From Dyella_A sp049445995 (lineage in GTDB: Bacteria > Pseudomonadota > Gammaproteobacteria > Xanthomonadales > Rhodanobacteraceae): DNA of 64,000 nt. The notes below the pieces were generated by a model. It was not told the DNA's origin. It saw nothing but the letters and a program-made list of their open reading frames with translations, and did not search any database. The stretch spans positions 124,001-188,000 of the forward strand of contig NZ_JBMSDZ010000005.1 of NCBI RefSeq assembly GCF_049445995.1, written 5' to 3'. Below, piece after piece: positions 47,795-55,908 of the stretch. Position 1 is the stretch's first letter. Each line of letters starts with the position of its first letter. Position numbers and translations under genes: made by a program.

Positions 47795-50302
47795 TCAGCT
47801 CAATACCTGTCGCACGGCGCCGGCGTTGCGCTGCAGGATGTTGAGGATGGTTTTTTCGCCTGAGGAGGAGTTCAGGTAATCGGCGGCCATCGCAGGATCG
47901 ATGACATTGACGATGCGCACTGACTGGCCCGGGGCCTGCGCCGGGGCTGCTTCGGGCACCAGACCGCCGGCGGCAAATGCCAGCGTCGGGCCTGCCACTC
48001 TCGGTCCGGCTGAGATGCCGTTGATCGACTTCAGAAAGGCCACACCGACACGCTTCACGGCTGCGGCGTTGACCACGTACTCGCCGGCGGATAGGCGTGC
48101 CGGGATCGAGTCGCTGGTAGATGTGCCCGGACCGGTCACGTAGCCGCCCGTCGCAAATCCCTTGAAGAAGGATGAAACCAGCGCGCCGAAGCCTCCCGTG
48201 CCGCCCGTCCCACCGCCCCCGAACAAACTCCCGAATAGCGATTCGGCGAGCTTCTGCGAGGCAATGCGGTTGATCGCCGCCAGCACGGATCTCGCGAAAT
48301 CGGCGAAAGCGTCCTTCGCAGACTTGGCGCCGCTGCCGATGGCCTCGAACATCTGGGCGAACCCATCCTGGACTGCGCCGTCGATGGCCACAGCCACGTC
48401 GTCCACCACCAGCTTGACCTGGGCAATCTCGTTCTTCCACGCCTGCACGCGCGCCAATGCGTCAGGACCGATCGCCGTGGCGCTGGCCTCGAGCTGCGGC
48501 AGCAGAGATTCCAGGGTCACCCCGGTTTCCCGGTGCAGGGCCAGTATCTGTGCGCGTGCCTGCGACTCGGTCAGCAGGCCCGATTGGCGCTGCAGATTGA
48601 TGGATTCCTCGGTGGCCCGCATGCGGCTGAGCGCGTCATTGAACTGGCGTTCATAGGTGGCCAGATCCGCTGCCGCAACCTTCACGTCGATCAGGCGCGC
48701 GACAGTGGCCACACCCTCGGTGTCGCCCTCGGCTCGGAGGCGCTCGATGAGTGACTGGTACTGGCGCTCTACCGCAGCACGACGGTCCTGACCGGTTGCA
48801 GCACCGGTGAGATCGAGCAACTCCTCCCGAACGCGGGCCAGTTCATCACGCAAGGAACGCTCGGCGTCGGCGGCCTTGCGCGCGTTGGCGACCTCGACAT
48901 CGGCCCGCTTGTTGTTGAGCACGATGAGGTCGGCCTCGATCTTGGCCACCTCGGCACGGGCCTTGATCCGTGCGCCTTCGTCAGCACCGGACGCCGCGAT
49001 GCGCTTCTGCTCGGCCAACAAGGTCTGTGTGCGTGCGATCTCGGCGTCGATCTCGCGCGTTTCCAGGGCCGTCTTGGCGGCGTAGTAGTCCGCCAGCGAT
49101 ATCAGCCGCCCATCGAGTGCTTCATCCAGGTCACGCGACTGCCGATCCAGCACGTCCTTGAGCAACTTGAGCTCGGCATCCGCCTGTGCCTTGGCCAGCG
49201 CCAGTCTTGCGGCCCCGTTGTCGCCGCTTGCCCGTCCGGTAGGCCGCAGCCGGTCGATCAGAGTGGGATCGGCAACAATCGCCGGCGCCCGTACCTCAAT
49301 TGGCTTAGGATCGAATAGGCTGTCACGGAAATTGGCTAGCTCATCCAGACGCTGGACCAGACTGCCCTTGAGTTCCGTGATGATGGCTTTGGCACCGGAC
49401 ACGTTGCCGGATAGCGCCTCGACAGCGGCCGCCATGCCAGCCCCGATCGCTTCGCCCAGCGCTACGAATGCCTTGCCTACCGTGGCGGCACCCAGCGCCA
49501 GGGTTTTCAAGACCAGCACCACGCCATCCAGGATCGCGCGAAGCGAGCCTCCTTGTTTGGCCGACTCCACCATCCCGTTGGCCATGTCGTTCATGGCCGG
49601 CAGGAATGCTTCGATCACTCGGTTGCCGATGCTGGTGATCGCCAGTCGCACCTTGGCGAGCGAGTCGTTGAACACCTCGGCCTGTGCAGCGGTGTCGCCA
49701 CCAATCTGCACGCCCAGGGCTTGCAACTCCGTCGTCAGCGCCTCGACGCCATCACGCCCCTGGTTGAGGAACGGGATGAGGTCGGCGCCCGATTTGCCGA
49801 AGAGATCCACCGCGAGCGCGGTCTTCTGGGCACCATCGGGCATTGCCTTGAAGCGGTCGGTCAGGTCGAGCAGGACCTGATCCGTCGCGCGCAACGTTCC
49901 GTCCTGGTTCTGAATGGAGACGCCGACCGCAGCGAATCCTCGCGCTGCCTCGTCCGATCCGGTGGCCGCATCCAGCATGCGGGTGGCGAGCTTGCGCAAG
50001 CCACCTTCGAACTTTTCTCCCGAGACGCCGGCGAGATCCGCGACTGGGATCAGGGTGGAAAGCGACTCGACAGTGATCCCGACCCGCTGCGACAGCTTGG
50101 ACAGCGAGTCCGCCGAGTCGAGCGAGGCCTTGACCATCGCGCCGAGACCGGCCGCCGATACGGCAAGTCCGAGCGTGCCGAGCAATCCATTGATGGATCG
50201 CGCCGCGTTGCCCAGGTCACCCAGATTGCGCTTGATGGAATCGAAGGCGCCACGGGTCTGGTCGACGGCAGTGATCAGCAGTTGTGCGCGGTTGTTGGCC
50301 AT
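47795..50302 (-). CDS. Phage tail tape measure protein
   Basis: This 835-residue protein sets tail length. The N-terminal part is helical (RGAFDSIKRNLGDLGNAARS) with hydrophobic segments (GLLGTLGLAVSAAGLGAMV). A central coiled-coil region rich in Ala, Arg and Glu covers about 360-640. A C-terminal Gly-rich part (LFGGGGTGGTGGFGALVSSF, then GYVTGPGTSTSDSIPARLSA) is typical of lambda-like tape measures. It follows the chaperone genes as expected. At about 2.5 kb it implies a tail of siphovirus length. Confidence 0.92.
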   Translation of the reverse strand: MANNRAQLLITAVDQTRGAFDSIKRNLGDLGNAARSINGLLGTLGLAVSAAGLGAMVKASLDSADSLSKLSQRVGITVESLSTLIPVADLAGVSGEKFEGGLRKLATRMLDAATGSDEAARGFAAVGVSIQNQDGTLRATDQVLLDLTDRFKAMPDGAQKTALAVDLFGKSGADLIPFLNQGRDGVEALTTELQALGVQIGGDTAAQAEVFNDSLAKVRLAITSIGNRVIEAFLPAMNDMANGMVESAKQGGSLRAILDGVVLVLKTLALGAATVGKAFVALGEAIGAGMAAAVEALSGNVSGAKAIITELKGSLVQRLDELANFRDSLFDPKPIEVRAPAIVADPTLIDRLRPTGRASGDNGAARLALAKAQADAELKLLKDVLDRQSRDLDEALDGRLISLADYYAAKTALETREIDAEIARTQTLLAEQKRIAASGADEGARIKARAEVAKIEADLIVLNNKRADVEVANARKAADAERSLRDELARVREELLDLTGAATGQDRRAAVERQYQSLIERLRAEGDTEGVATVARLIDVKVAAADLATYERQFNDALSRMRATEESINLQRQSGLLTESQARAQILALHRETGVTLESLLPQLEASATAIGPDALARVQAWKNEIAQVKLVVDDVAVAIDGAVQDGFAQMFEAIGSGAKSAKDAFADFARSVLAAINRIASQKLAESLFGSLFGGGGTGGTGGFGALVSSFFKGFATGGYVTGPGTSTSDSIPARLSAGEYVVNAAAVKRVGVAFLKSINGISAGPRVAGPTLAFAAGGLVPEAAPAQAPGQSVRIVNVIDPAMAADYLNSSSGEKTILNILQRNAGAVRQVLS

Positions 50303-50943
50303 CAGGATTTCGCCAGTTCTTTCTGAATTGCGCCTGCCAAACGCGGCAGGGACCGCTGGACAGCGCCGGTCAGGTCCAGCCGCCGCTTGAGGGAGACGGA
50401 CTTGACCAGCACGGCGATCGGAATCTCCTGGCCGCGTTTGATCTGTTTGGCGCCAGTGCGAGCGCGCTCGGCCCGCTTGAAGCGGGTGAGTTGGGAGGCG
50501 TTCTCGCGGATGTTCTCGGCCATCAAGATGACCTTGCCGTTCTTCTCGACGAAGAACGCGTTGCCTGATCGCAGCAAGCCATCGACCACTGCCTTGAAGC
50601 GCTTAGGCCCGATCCGTCCAGGAAGCAGCGGGATCAGCAGATTGCCGGAGACCGTGCCGCCTTTTTCGTGCAAACCCAGCCAGGGGATCTTGCTGCCCAC
50701 CAGCAAGGCCGGCAGGCGATCGGTCTTCTTGTCCAGCACCTTGGCCTGCATTGAGGAGACGAAGCTGTTGCGCTTGACGTTGAAGGCACCGCGCATCTGC
50801 GTGCGTGCCGCGTCGCGTACTTCGCGGCCACCGGATTGCATACCGCGCTTGAGCGCCGCCCGGATGGCATCGCGGCGCTCGGTGGACCAGGCATTGAATT
50901 GCCGAGCATCGAACAGTCCTGAGGCGGTCAGATCAATCTTCAC
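50302..50943 (-). CDS. DUF6441-like / minor tail protein
   Basis: This 213-residue basic protein has LKRGMQSGGREVRDAARTQM and LPALLVGSKIPWLGLHEKGG, resembling the DUF6441 group and, more remotely, minor tail protein Z. It lies between the chaperone genes and the tape measure, whereas Z in lambda precedes the tail tube. It overlaps the tape-measure gene by one base and the 63-residue gene by 11 nt. Confidence 0.6.
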   Translation of the reverse strand: MKIDLTASGLFDARQFNAWSTERRDAIRAALKRGMQSGGREVRDAARTQMRGAFNVKRNSFVSSMQAKVLDKKTDRLPALLVGSKIPWLGLHEKGGTVSGNLLIPLLPGRIGPKRFKAVVDGLLRSGNAFFVEKNGKVILMAENIRENASQLTRFKRAERARTGAKQIKRGQEIPIAVLVKSVSLKRRLDLTGAVQRSLPRLAGAIQKELAKS

Positions 50944-51124
50944 GATCGAGCTCCCGCTGTAGCCGTTCGATGGATCGCTTGTCGCCTTGGCTGGCCACCG
51001 CCGTCACCCCAAGAAGCAGACTGGCGTGCTCACGGTCACGATGCATTTCGGCATCGAGAAACGCAGTCATCTGCGCGAGCGTGTAGTCCAGGACATCCGG
51101 CAGCCGGTGTCCGGCATGGATCAA
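50933..51124 (-). CDS. Small tail-assembly gene (possible GT-type chaperone extension)
   Basis: This 63-residue charged helical protein (LAQMTAFLDAEMHRDREHAS) has a frame that begins with TTG overlapping the stop of the upstream gene as TTGA, in the -1 frame. In lambda-like phages the chaperone gene is followed here by an overlapping frame reached by -1 frameshifting. No canonical slippery heptamer is seen (the junction reads ACCGTTTGA), so reinitiation is the simpler reading. Confidence 0.55.
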   Translation of the reverse strand: MIHAGHRLPDVLDYTLAQMTAFLDAEMHRDREHASLLLGVTAVASQGDKRSIERLQRELDRED

Positions 51125-51522
51125 ACGGTGGATGGCGTGAGCCCAGCCAAGGGACCGCTCATTTGAGCGTTGATCCGGGCGGCGGCGTGCTGGATCGTCG
51201 GCACCACCCGCTGCACGAAAAAATCCGCATTCACCTCAAACAAGGCGGTGGCCAGTCGGATGGCGTCGTCCATCGCCAGCCCTGAGACCCACTCCTGGGG
51301 ACGGCGTGAGGCCACGGCGATTGCCGTGATCAGCGCGTCGCCGTTGTCCGCCAGGAGCGCCAGCCAGTCCGGATCGCCGTCGACCAATCGGTGCGCGAAG
51401 GGTCGAACCGCAGCGAGCAGCGCCGGGATCTCGCCGATGCGAATGGGCGTGATCGCCAGCACGATCTCCGCGATTTCCAAGGTCAGCGGGGTGGGTGGAA
51501 ACGCGTCGAAGTCGTTCATCAC
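51121..51522 (-). CDS. Tail assembly chaperone-like protein
   Basis: This 133-residue, mostly helical protein (LTLEIAEIVLAITPIRIGEI, then LVDGDPDWLALLADNGDALI) has the position of lambda gpG: directly after the tail tube and before the tape measure. Family resemblance is to short conserved phage proteins of unknown function in this slot. Its role is taken from position, not from a clear motif. Confidence 0.6.
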   Translation of the reverse strand: MMNDFDAFPPTPLTLEIAEIVLAITPIRIGEIPALLAAVRPFAHRLVDGDPDWLALLADNGDALITAIAVASRRPQEWVSGLAMDDAIRLATALFEVNADFFVQRVVPTIQHAAARINAQMSGPLAGLTPSTV

Positions 51523-51527
51523 TCACC

Positions 51528-52280
51528 TCACAGCAGCACGATGCGGCCGAACTGGCCAAGATCGCCGGCGGCAGGCTTCAGAGTGTCGGCCAGCACCTGG
51601 CCCGACAGCTCGAACTTGAGCAGTTCGTCGGTGATGACCGAAAGCTCCTTGGCCGGATTGATTGCCACGCGGTAGAGATCGATCACGACTTCGCGGTTGC
51701 CGTCAGCCGTGTTCAGTCCCTCGAAGCGCAGCCAGCGCTCGGGCAGCGGTTGGGTGAACATCGCCGTGCTCTGGGCCGCGCCGAAGGCGTAGTCCACCTT
51801 GAACGGCTCCACGTAGGGGCCGCCGGTGGTCTTGTCGTTGATCGCCAGCGAACCATGCTTGGCGTTGAGGGTGTACTGGCCTGCCGGCAGCGTCTTGGGG
51901 GTGGCGGTGGAATCCTTGACCACCACTGTCGAGACGTTCTGCTTGGCCAGCAGGTAGAGACTGCCAAGGGTGACGGGGTTAGGCAGCACCTCGGCGGTCA
52001 CCGTACCGCTGACCTGGTCGGTGGTCGTGCCGTACAGCGCCAAGCCCAGGTTGACCGCGATCAGCTCTTCCAGCGTGCAGGCGAACTCACCCTTCTTGGT
52101 CTTGATCAGCTGCAGGTCGGTCAGGCGCTGGCCGCTGGTGGACTCCTGGTGTTCCAAGGTTTCAACCGAGAGAGAGACTTTGAGCTCGGGCACATTGCCC
52201 ACGTAGCTCAAACCCTGGGGCTTGCCGGTGATGTCGCGGGCGCCGATGTAAACGCGCCCTTGTCCAGAAAAGTAAGGCAT
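51528..52280 (-). CDS. Phage tail tube (major tail) protein
   Basis: This 250-residue protein has the look of a siphovirus tube protein: GQGRVYIGARDITGKPQGLS, then VPELKVSLSVETLEHQESTS and a beta-rich body with VIDLYRVAINPAKELSVI and a C-terminal LADTLKPA. It is predicted to stack as hexameric rings around the tape measure. It lies 5 bp before the chaperone gene and just after a 59-residue gene. Confidence 0.85.
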   Translation of the reverse strand: MPYFSGQGRVYIGARDITGKPQGLSYVGNVPELKVSLSVETLEHQESTSGQRLTDLQLIKTKKGEFACTLEELIAVNLGLALYGTTTDQVSGTVTAEVLPNPVTLGSLYLLAKQNVSTVVVKDSTATPKTLPAGQYTLNAKHGSLAINDKTTGGPYVEPFKVDYAFGAAQSTAMFTQPLPERWLRFEGLNTADGNREVVIDLYRVAINPAKELSVITDELLKFELSGQVLADTLKPAAGDLGQFGRIVLL

Positions 52281-52282
52281 GG

Positions 52283-52462
52283 TCAGTCTCCCTTGCGTGC
52301 AGTGGGTTGAGGTGTGCCGATCGGCTCATCGAGTCCGTCGGTGGCTTTGGCGACGCCGGCGTCGATCAGCCAGCGTGCAGCGGCCTCGTCGAGGACGAGC
52401 AGATCGCCCGGCGCGAAGCTGACGCCGGCATGGGTATGGGGTTTCAGTAGTTCGATGTTCAT
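52283..52462 (-). CDS. Small phage protein (DUF7210-like), 59 residues
   Basis: This is a short gene in the gap between the tail tube and the 141-residue gene. It starts at the ATG at 52,460-52,462 (MNIELLKPHTHAGVSFAPGD) and continues LLVLDEAAARWLIDAGVAKA before TGA at 52,283. The pattern, a short beta-hairpin then DxxAARWLIDxGVA, is common in tiny phage proteins in head-tail modules. Its stop is 3 bp before the tail-tube start. Confidence 0.75.
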   Translation of the reverse strand: MNIELLKPHTHAGVSFAPGDLLVLDEAAARWLIDAGVAKATDGLDEPIGTPQPTARKGD

Positions 52463-52468
52463 GTCGGG

Positions 52469-52894
52469 CTATCCAGGTCGGGTCAGATCAAGTGCGTGGG
52501 TGCGGTAGCGGATCTCGTAGCGAGCAGGCAGCGCCACGGCTCCGGCGTCGGCGTCCTCCGGGTCCCACTCGCAATCCACCTCGCGCAGGGCCAGCGCCAG
52601 ACCGCCAAGGTTGGTGTCGCTCATTAGGGCTGCGTGGGCGGCGACGACGGCCAGATCGGCTTGATCGAAGGCATCGTCCCCACGAGCCACGGCTACCAAA
52701 CGGACCATCAGCAGCCGGTCGACGAGGTTGTTGGCATGCGCGGTGATGCTGTCGCCTTCGGCAAATAGCAGCAGCGCGGGGCTGGCTTCCCGCGTCACCG
52801 GCACGGTCGGAAAGCGCAGCACCGGCATGGGCGCCACTCCCGCAGCGAGACGAGCGACGACCTCCCGCAAGATGCGCTCGCGGATGGAGTTCAT
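52469..52894 (-). CDS. Head-tail or tail-terminator protein
   Basis: This 141-residue protein (MNSIRERILREVVARLAAGV, then LLLFAEGDSITAHANNLVDR and WDPEDADAGAVALPARYEIR) has the size and position of a tail terminator (gpU-like) or tail completion protein, between the connector and the tail tube. No catalytic motif is expected. The functional call is from position and general similarity. Confidence 0.6.
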   Translation of the reverse strand: MNSIRERILREVVARLAAGVAPMPVLRFPTVPVTREASPALLLFAEGDSITAHANNLVDRLLMVRLVAVARGDDAFDQADLAVVAAHAALMSDTNLGGLALALREVDCEWDPEDADAGAVALPARYEIRYRTHALDLTRPG

Positions 52895-52906
52895 GAGCGG
52901 GAGTCC

Positions 52907-53191
52907 TCAGAGTCGAGAGAGTGAAGCGCGCCGTTCGCTGCCGTCGCCGATGCTGCGGATATCGCGGACGCGATACGTGTTGCCAGCGATGGACACGGTG
53001 TTACCCGCTGCCAGGGCAGGCAGCACCGAGGCTGGAAAGCGGATCGTGTAGTCGGCAGACAGGGCGAGCCCGTCGAGGACGCTCTCGTCCGGAGAGCGGA
53101 AATCGACAGCGATGGTGTGGCTATCGATTTCCGCATCCACCAGCAAGCCAGACCGGCTAGCGGCCTCATAGAAGTCCTCGATGCGCACCAT
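52907..53191 (-). CDS. Head-tail connector protein (gpFII-like)
   Basis: This 94-residue protein starts at the ATG at 53,189-53,191, which overlaps the capsid stop (ATGA); a longer frame upstream lies inside the capsid gene and is rejected. VRIEDFYEAASRSGLLVDAE at the start and AGNTVSIAGNTYRVRDIRSI near the end resemble the small beta-structured head-tail attachment proteins. Confidence 0.68.
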   Translation of the reverse strand: MVRIEDFYEAASRSGLLVDAEIDSHTIAVDFRSPDESVLDGLALSADYTIRFPASVLPALAAGNTVSIAGNTYRVRDIRSIGDGSERRASLSRL

Positions 53192-54192
53192 CACACCGTC
53201 AGCTTCACGAGCACACCCGGGCGGTGGCACATGGGCAGCGGGTTGGACTGGGTATGCAGGTCGGTGCCGCGATCGAACTTGCGCGGCTCCTGCTTGGCAT
53301 AGAGCGTCTGCCCGATGGTGTTGACCGTCTCGTTGAAGTCAGCCGGCGCGAAGTAGGTACCGAAGGTATCCACCGTGCCCAGCGGGAAGGCATGGGCCTC
53401 GCCAGCCGCGATAAAGCGACGGGTGGTGCCGGTGGGATCGGTTGCCTGCCCGCGATACTCCTCGAAGGTGATGCCGGCGTAGGTGAAGCCACGGCGCACG
53501 TCGTTGATCAGGATGGCACCCTGCTGCCAGTTCTCGAACGCTTTCTCGACCTTGGCATGGCCGGTCAGGGCGGCGAAGAACTCGGGTGAGCACAGGCAGT
53601 GCACACCGGTCATGAATTCGCCCTTGAGGTTGTCCTCGATCGCGGCCAGGGTCGCGAGGCATTTCGCCTTCACATTGGTGCCGGCATTGCCGAGGTCATA
53701 GGCGATGGTCTGCGGCGTGATGTCGAACTCGTCGAACAGGTCGTACAGCACGGAGCTATCGGCATCCAGGATGACGCCCTTGAGTGCACCCATGCGCAGG
53801 TGTTCCAGCGTGATCGCGTGCTTGTTACGCATGGTCTCCAGGTGGCGCGCGATGACGCCCGCGACGGCTTCCGTTTCAGTCTCCGAGCCAAAGGCGCGGA
53901 TTCCCTGAACCTCTTCCGGCAGGACGACGTCGTCATGCGGGATGTGGGGGATCACGAACGAACGCAAGGTGCGCTTACCGCGCACACCGATCGTGCCCGG
54001 GGCGCCCGGCGGCAAGGTCGGCAGCAGGTTCAGTACGCCGTTCATCTCCTCGACGATGACCTGTCGCTGGCGCACCGGCTTGGCCGGCATCAAACCGAGA
54101 TCCTCGATGCGGCCATAACGGTTGGGAAGAATGTTGATGGCCGCCGTGAGCGCTGCCATCGAGAACGCGGGATTGGTAAAAGGGTTCTGCAT
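53191..54192 (-). CDS. Major capsid protein (lambda gpE-like)
   Basis: This 333-residue capsid protein of the Phage_cap_E group has NPAFSMAALTAAINILPNRY, then PGTIGVRGKRTLRSFVIPHI and DDVVLPEEVQGIRAFGSETE, all typical. The C-terminal part includes YRGQATDPTGTTRRFIAAGE and TYFAPADFNETVNT. It forms the icosahedral shell with the decoration protein encoded 14 bp upstream. Confidence 0.92.
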   Translation of the reverse strand: MQNPFTNPAFSMAALTAAINILPNRYGRIEDLGLMPAKPVRQRQVIVEEMNGVLNLLPTLPPGAPGTIGVRGKRTLRSFVIPHIPHDDVVLPEEVQGIRAFGSETETEAVAGVIARHLETMRNKHAITLEHLRMGALKGVILDADSSVLYDLFDEFDITPQTIAYDLGNAGTNVKAKCLATLAAIEDNLKGEFMTGVHCLCSPEFFAALTGHAKVEKAFENWQQGAILINDVRRGFTYAGITFEEYRGQATDPTGTTRRFIAAGEAHAFPLGTVDTFGTYFAPADFNETVNTIGQTLYAKQEPRKFDRGTDLHTQSNPLPMCHRPGVLVKLTV

Positions 54193-54206
54193 GGTTGTCT
54201 CCTAAC

Positions 54207-54584
54207 TCAGGCGGCGGTTCGGACGAGGACGCCACGCGCTTCGATCTGAGCGATCGCAGTGGCCTTCTCGGTGGGGGTGATGGCGACCGGCCACACCAAG
54301 GCATGGCTAGCGACGATGGCGTGGCGGGAGATAAGCAGCGCGTCTTCCCGGTCGATCAGGGTCGCGTCCACGTCAGCGGCAAGCACGCCGACCGCGTTCT
54401 CAGTGCCATCGGTGGCGGCCGGGTCGAGTGCTTTCAGCTTGCCGGTCGTGCTGTCGCGGCCGACGATGGCGCCGAGCTGCAGGTTTTGCCCGGCAGCGAC
54501 AGTGGCCAGGTCGCGTGAATAGAGATTCGGCGCCTCGTACTTGAGGAGATCACCGAGGTTGTTGGTTTCCTGAATGGCAGACAT
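54207..54584 (-). CDS. Head decoration protein (lambda gpD-like)
   Basis: This 125-residue protein has the gpD pattern: NLYSRDLATVAAGQNLQLGA, GKLKALDPAATDGTENAVGV and a C-terminal LISRHAIVASHALVWP. It stabilises the expanded capsid. It lies between the protease/scaffold gene and the capsid gene, as in lambda. Confidence 0.88.
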   Translation of the reverse strand: MSAIQETNNLGDLLKYEAPNLYSRDLATVAAGQNLQLGAIVGRDSTTGKLKALDPAATDGTENAVGVLAADVDATLIDREDALLISRHAIVASHALVWPVAITPTEKATAIAQIEARGVLVRTAA

Positions 54585-54587
54585 GGC

Positions 54588-54956
54588 TTACTCCTTCGTG
54601 GCGAGTTTCTTGACGGCGGCAACGACCGGGCTGCTCTCCGGTCGCACGGTGGTTCCCGCATCGGCGGTGATGCGCGAGGTAATCTCTGGCTGTTCAGCGC
54701 GAGCCTCGAGCAGTGCGCGGCGGACTTGGGCCTCGTTCATGCCGGATGCGAGGAATTCCGCTGTGCGCTGTGGCGTGCCTGCGATCAGGCAGATCTCGGC
54801 AATGGCTTGTGCCTCGATCCGGCCGTTGGCGTGCGCACCGACGAGCGATGCAGACACGGGCGGAGTAGCGGGTTCTTGCGCTGGGGTGTCTGCCGGGTCT
54901 GGCGTGGTCTCCGGCTCGGATTCGTCCAGAGGGGGCTGCTGTTCGTGATCGGTCAT
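54588..54956 (-). CDS. Nested scaffolding protein (Nu3-like), in frame within the protease gene
   Basis: An internal ATG at 54,954-54,956 has the strong ribosome site GGAGAG four bases upstream and starts MTDHEQQPPLDESEPETTPD, an acidic Pro-rich helical protein of 122 residues that shares the C-terminus of the protease. Lambda makes its scaffold Nu3 from the same kind of internal start in gene C. Separate translation here is inferred from the ribosome site and that precedent. Confidence 0.65.
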   Translation of the reverse strand: MTDHEQQPPLDESEPETTPDPADTPAQEPATPPVSASLVGAHANGRIEAQAIAEICLIAGTPQRTAEFLASGMNEAQVRRALLEARAEQPEITSRITADAGTTVRPESSPVVAAVKKLATKE

Positions 54957-55907
54957 GGTTCTCTCCAAATGAGACTGTTGTTGGCTGGAAATCTGCGGGC
55001 GTGCGTTCCGTGAAGCAGGCGAGGCACGGGCGAGCGGGCCGCGCTTCGCGGCGCCCGTACTGGGTGTCGCCAGCCGGCGTTGCGCATCCAGTGCGTTGGA
55101 GAACTCGATCAGGACCTGATCGAAACTCATCACCGCGTCAGCCAGGCCTGCCGTCACAGCAGCCTCGCCGAAGAGCAGACCGGCTTCGGTCGCCCGCACG
55201 GCATCGCTGTCCAGAGCTCGCATTTGCGCGACCTGGCTGACGAAGATCCCGTAGAGCCGATCCACTTCCGACTGCAGGGTGGAAGCCGCCTGCGGCGACA
55301 ACGGCGCATGAGGAGAAAAGTCGTTCTTGTGGTGACCGGCGTAGATCGCGGTGAAGTCGACACCGTCCTTGGCATCCTTGACGGACTGGTCGACGTGCAG
55401 CGCAATGACACCGATGGAGCCCACACCTGCGGTTTGCGACAGGGTCAGGCGCGATGCGGCGGCTGCAATCGCGTATGCCGCCGAGTACGCCGAGTCGTTG
55501 GCATGCGCCCAGACCGGCTTGATGTCGTTGGCGGCGCGAATCCGCTCGGCCAGCTCAAACACGCCACCCGCTTCGCCACCAGGGGAGTCGAGGTCGAGCA
55601 GGATGCCGCTGACCTGTGGGTCCGCCAGCGCAGCGTCGAGGCGTGCGGCGATCTCGCCATAGGAGGTCAGGCCAGACGCCGCCTCCAGTCCCATCGCTCG
55701 TCGTACCAGGGTGCCGTGCACGGGAATGATCGCGATGCCGGGCTGCCCGACCGCAGTGCCGCCTTTCGTAGTGGGAAGCGGGACGGCGGCCTCGATCTCG
55801 GGCAGTCCGATGCGTGGACCGAGAACGGACAAGATCACGTCCAGTTTCGAACGAGCAATAAGAAGCGGCGTCCCGTAGAGACGGGACGCCAGGTGTACGA
55901 GCTGCAT
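54588..55907 (-). CDS. Prohead S49 protease (lambda gpC-like) with scaffold tail
   Basis: This 439-residue S49/ClpP-fold maturation protease has the strand LDLDSPGGEAGGVFELAERI at 105-124 and the nucleophile region AYSAAYAI, with S142 the likely catalytic Ser. The ATG at 55,905-55,907 gives the normal start; the longer frame reads back into the portal gene. Residues about 318-439 are Pro/Glu/Ala-rich and form a scaffold-like domain that also has its own start. The portal stop lies 1 bp upstream of the ATG. Confidence 0.9.
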   Translation of the reverse strand: MQLVHLASRLYGTPLLIARSKLDVILSVLGPRIGLPEIEAAVPLPTTKGGTAVGQPGIAIIPVHGTLVRRAMGLEAASGLTSYGEIAARLDAALADPQVSGILLDLDSPGGEAGGVFELAERIRAANDIKPVWAHANDSAYSAAYAIAAAASRLTLSQTAGVGSIGVIALHVDQSVKDAKDGVDFTAIYAGHHKNDFSPHAPLSPQAASTLQSEVDRLYGIFVSQVAQMRALDSDAVRATEAGLLFGEAAVTAGLADAVMSFDQVLIEFSNALDAQRRLATPSTGAAKRGPLARASPASRNARPQISSQQQSHLERTMTDHEQQPPLDESEPETTPDPADTPAQEPATPPVSASLVGAHANGRIEAQAIAEICLIAGTPQRTAEFLASGMNEAQVRRALLEARAEQPEITSRITADAGTTVRPESSPVVAAVKKLATKE

Positions 55908-55908
55908 G

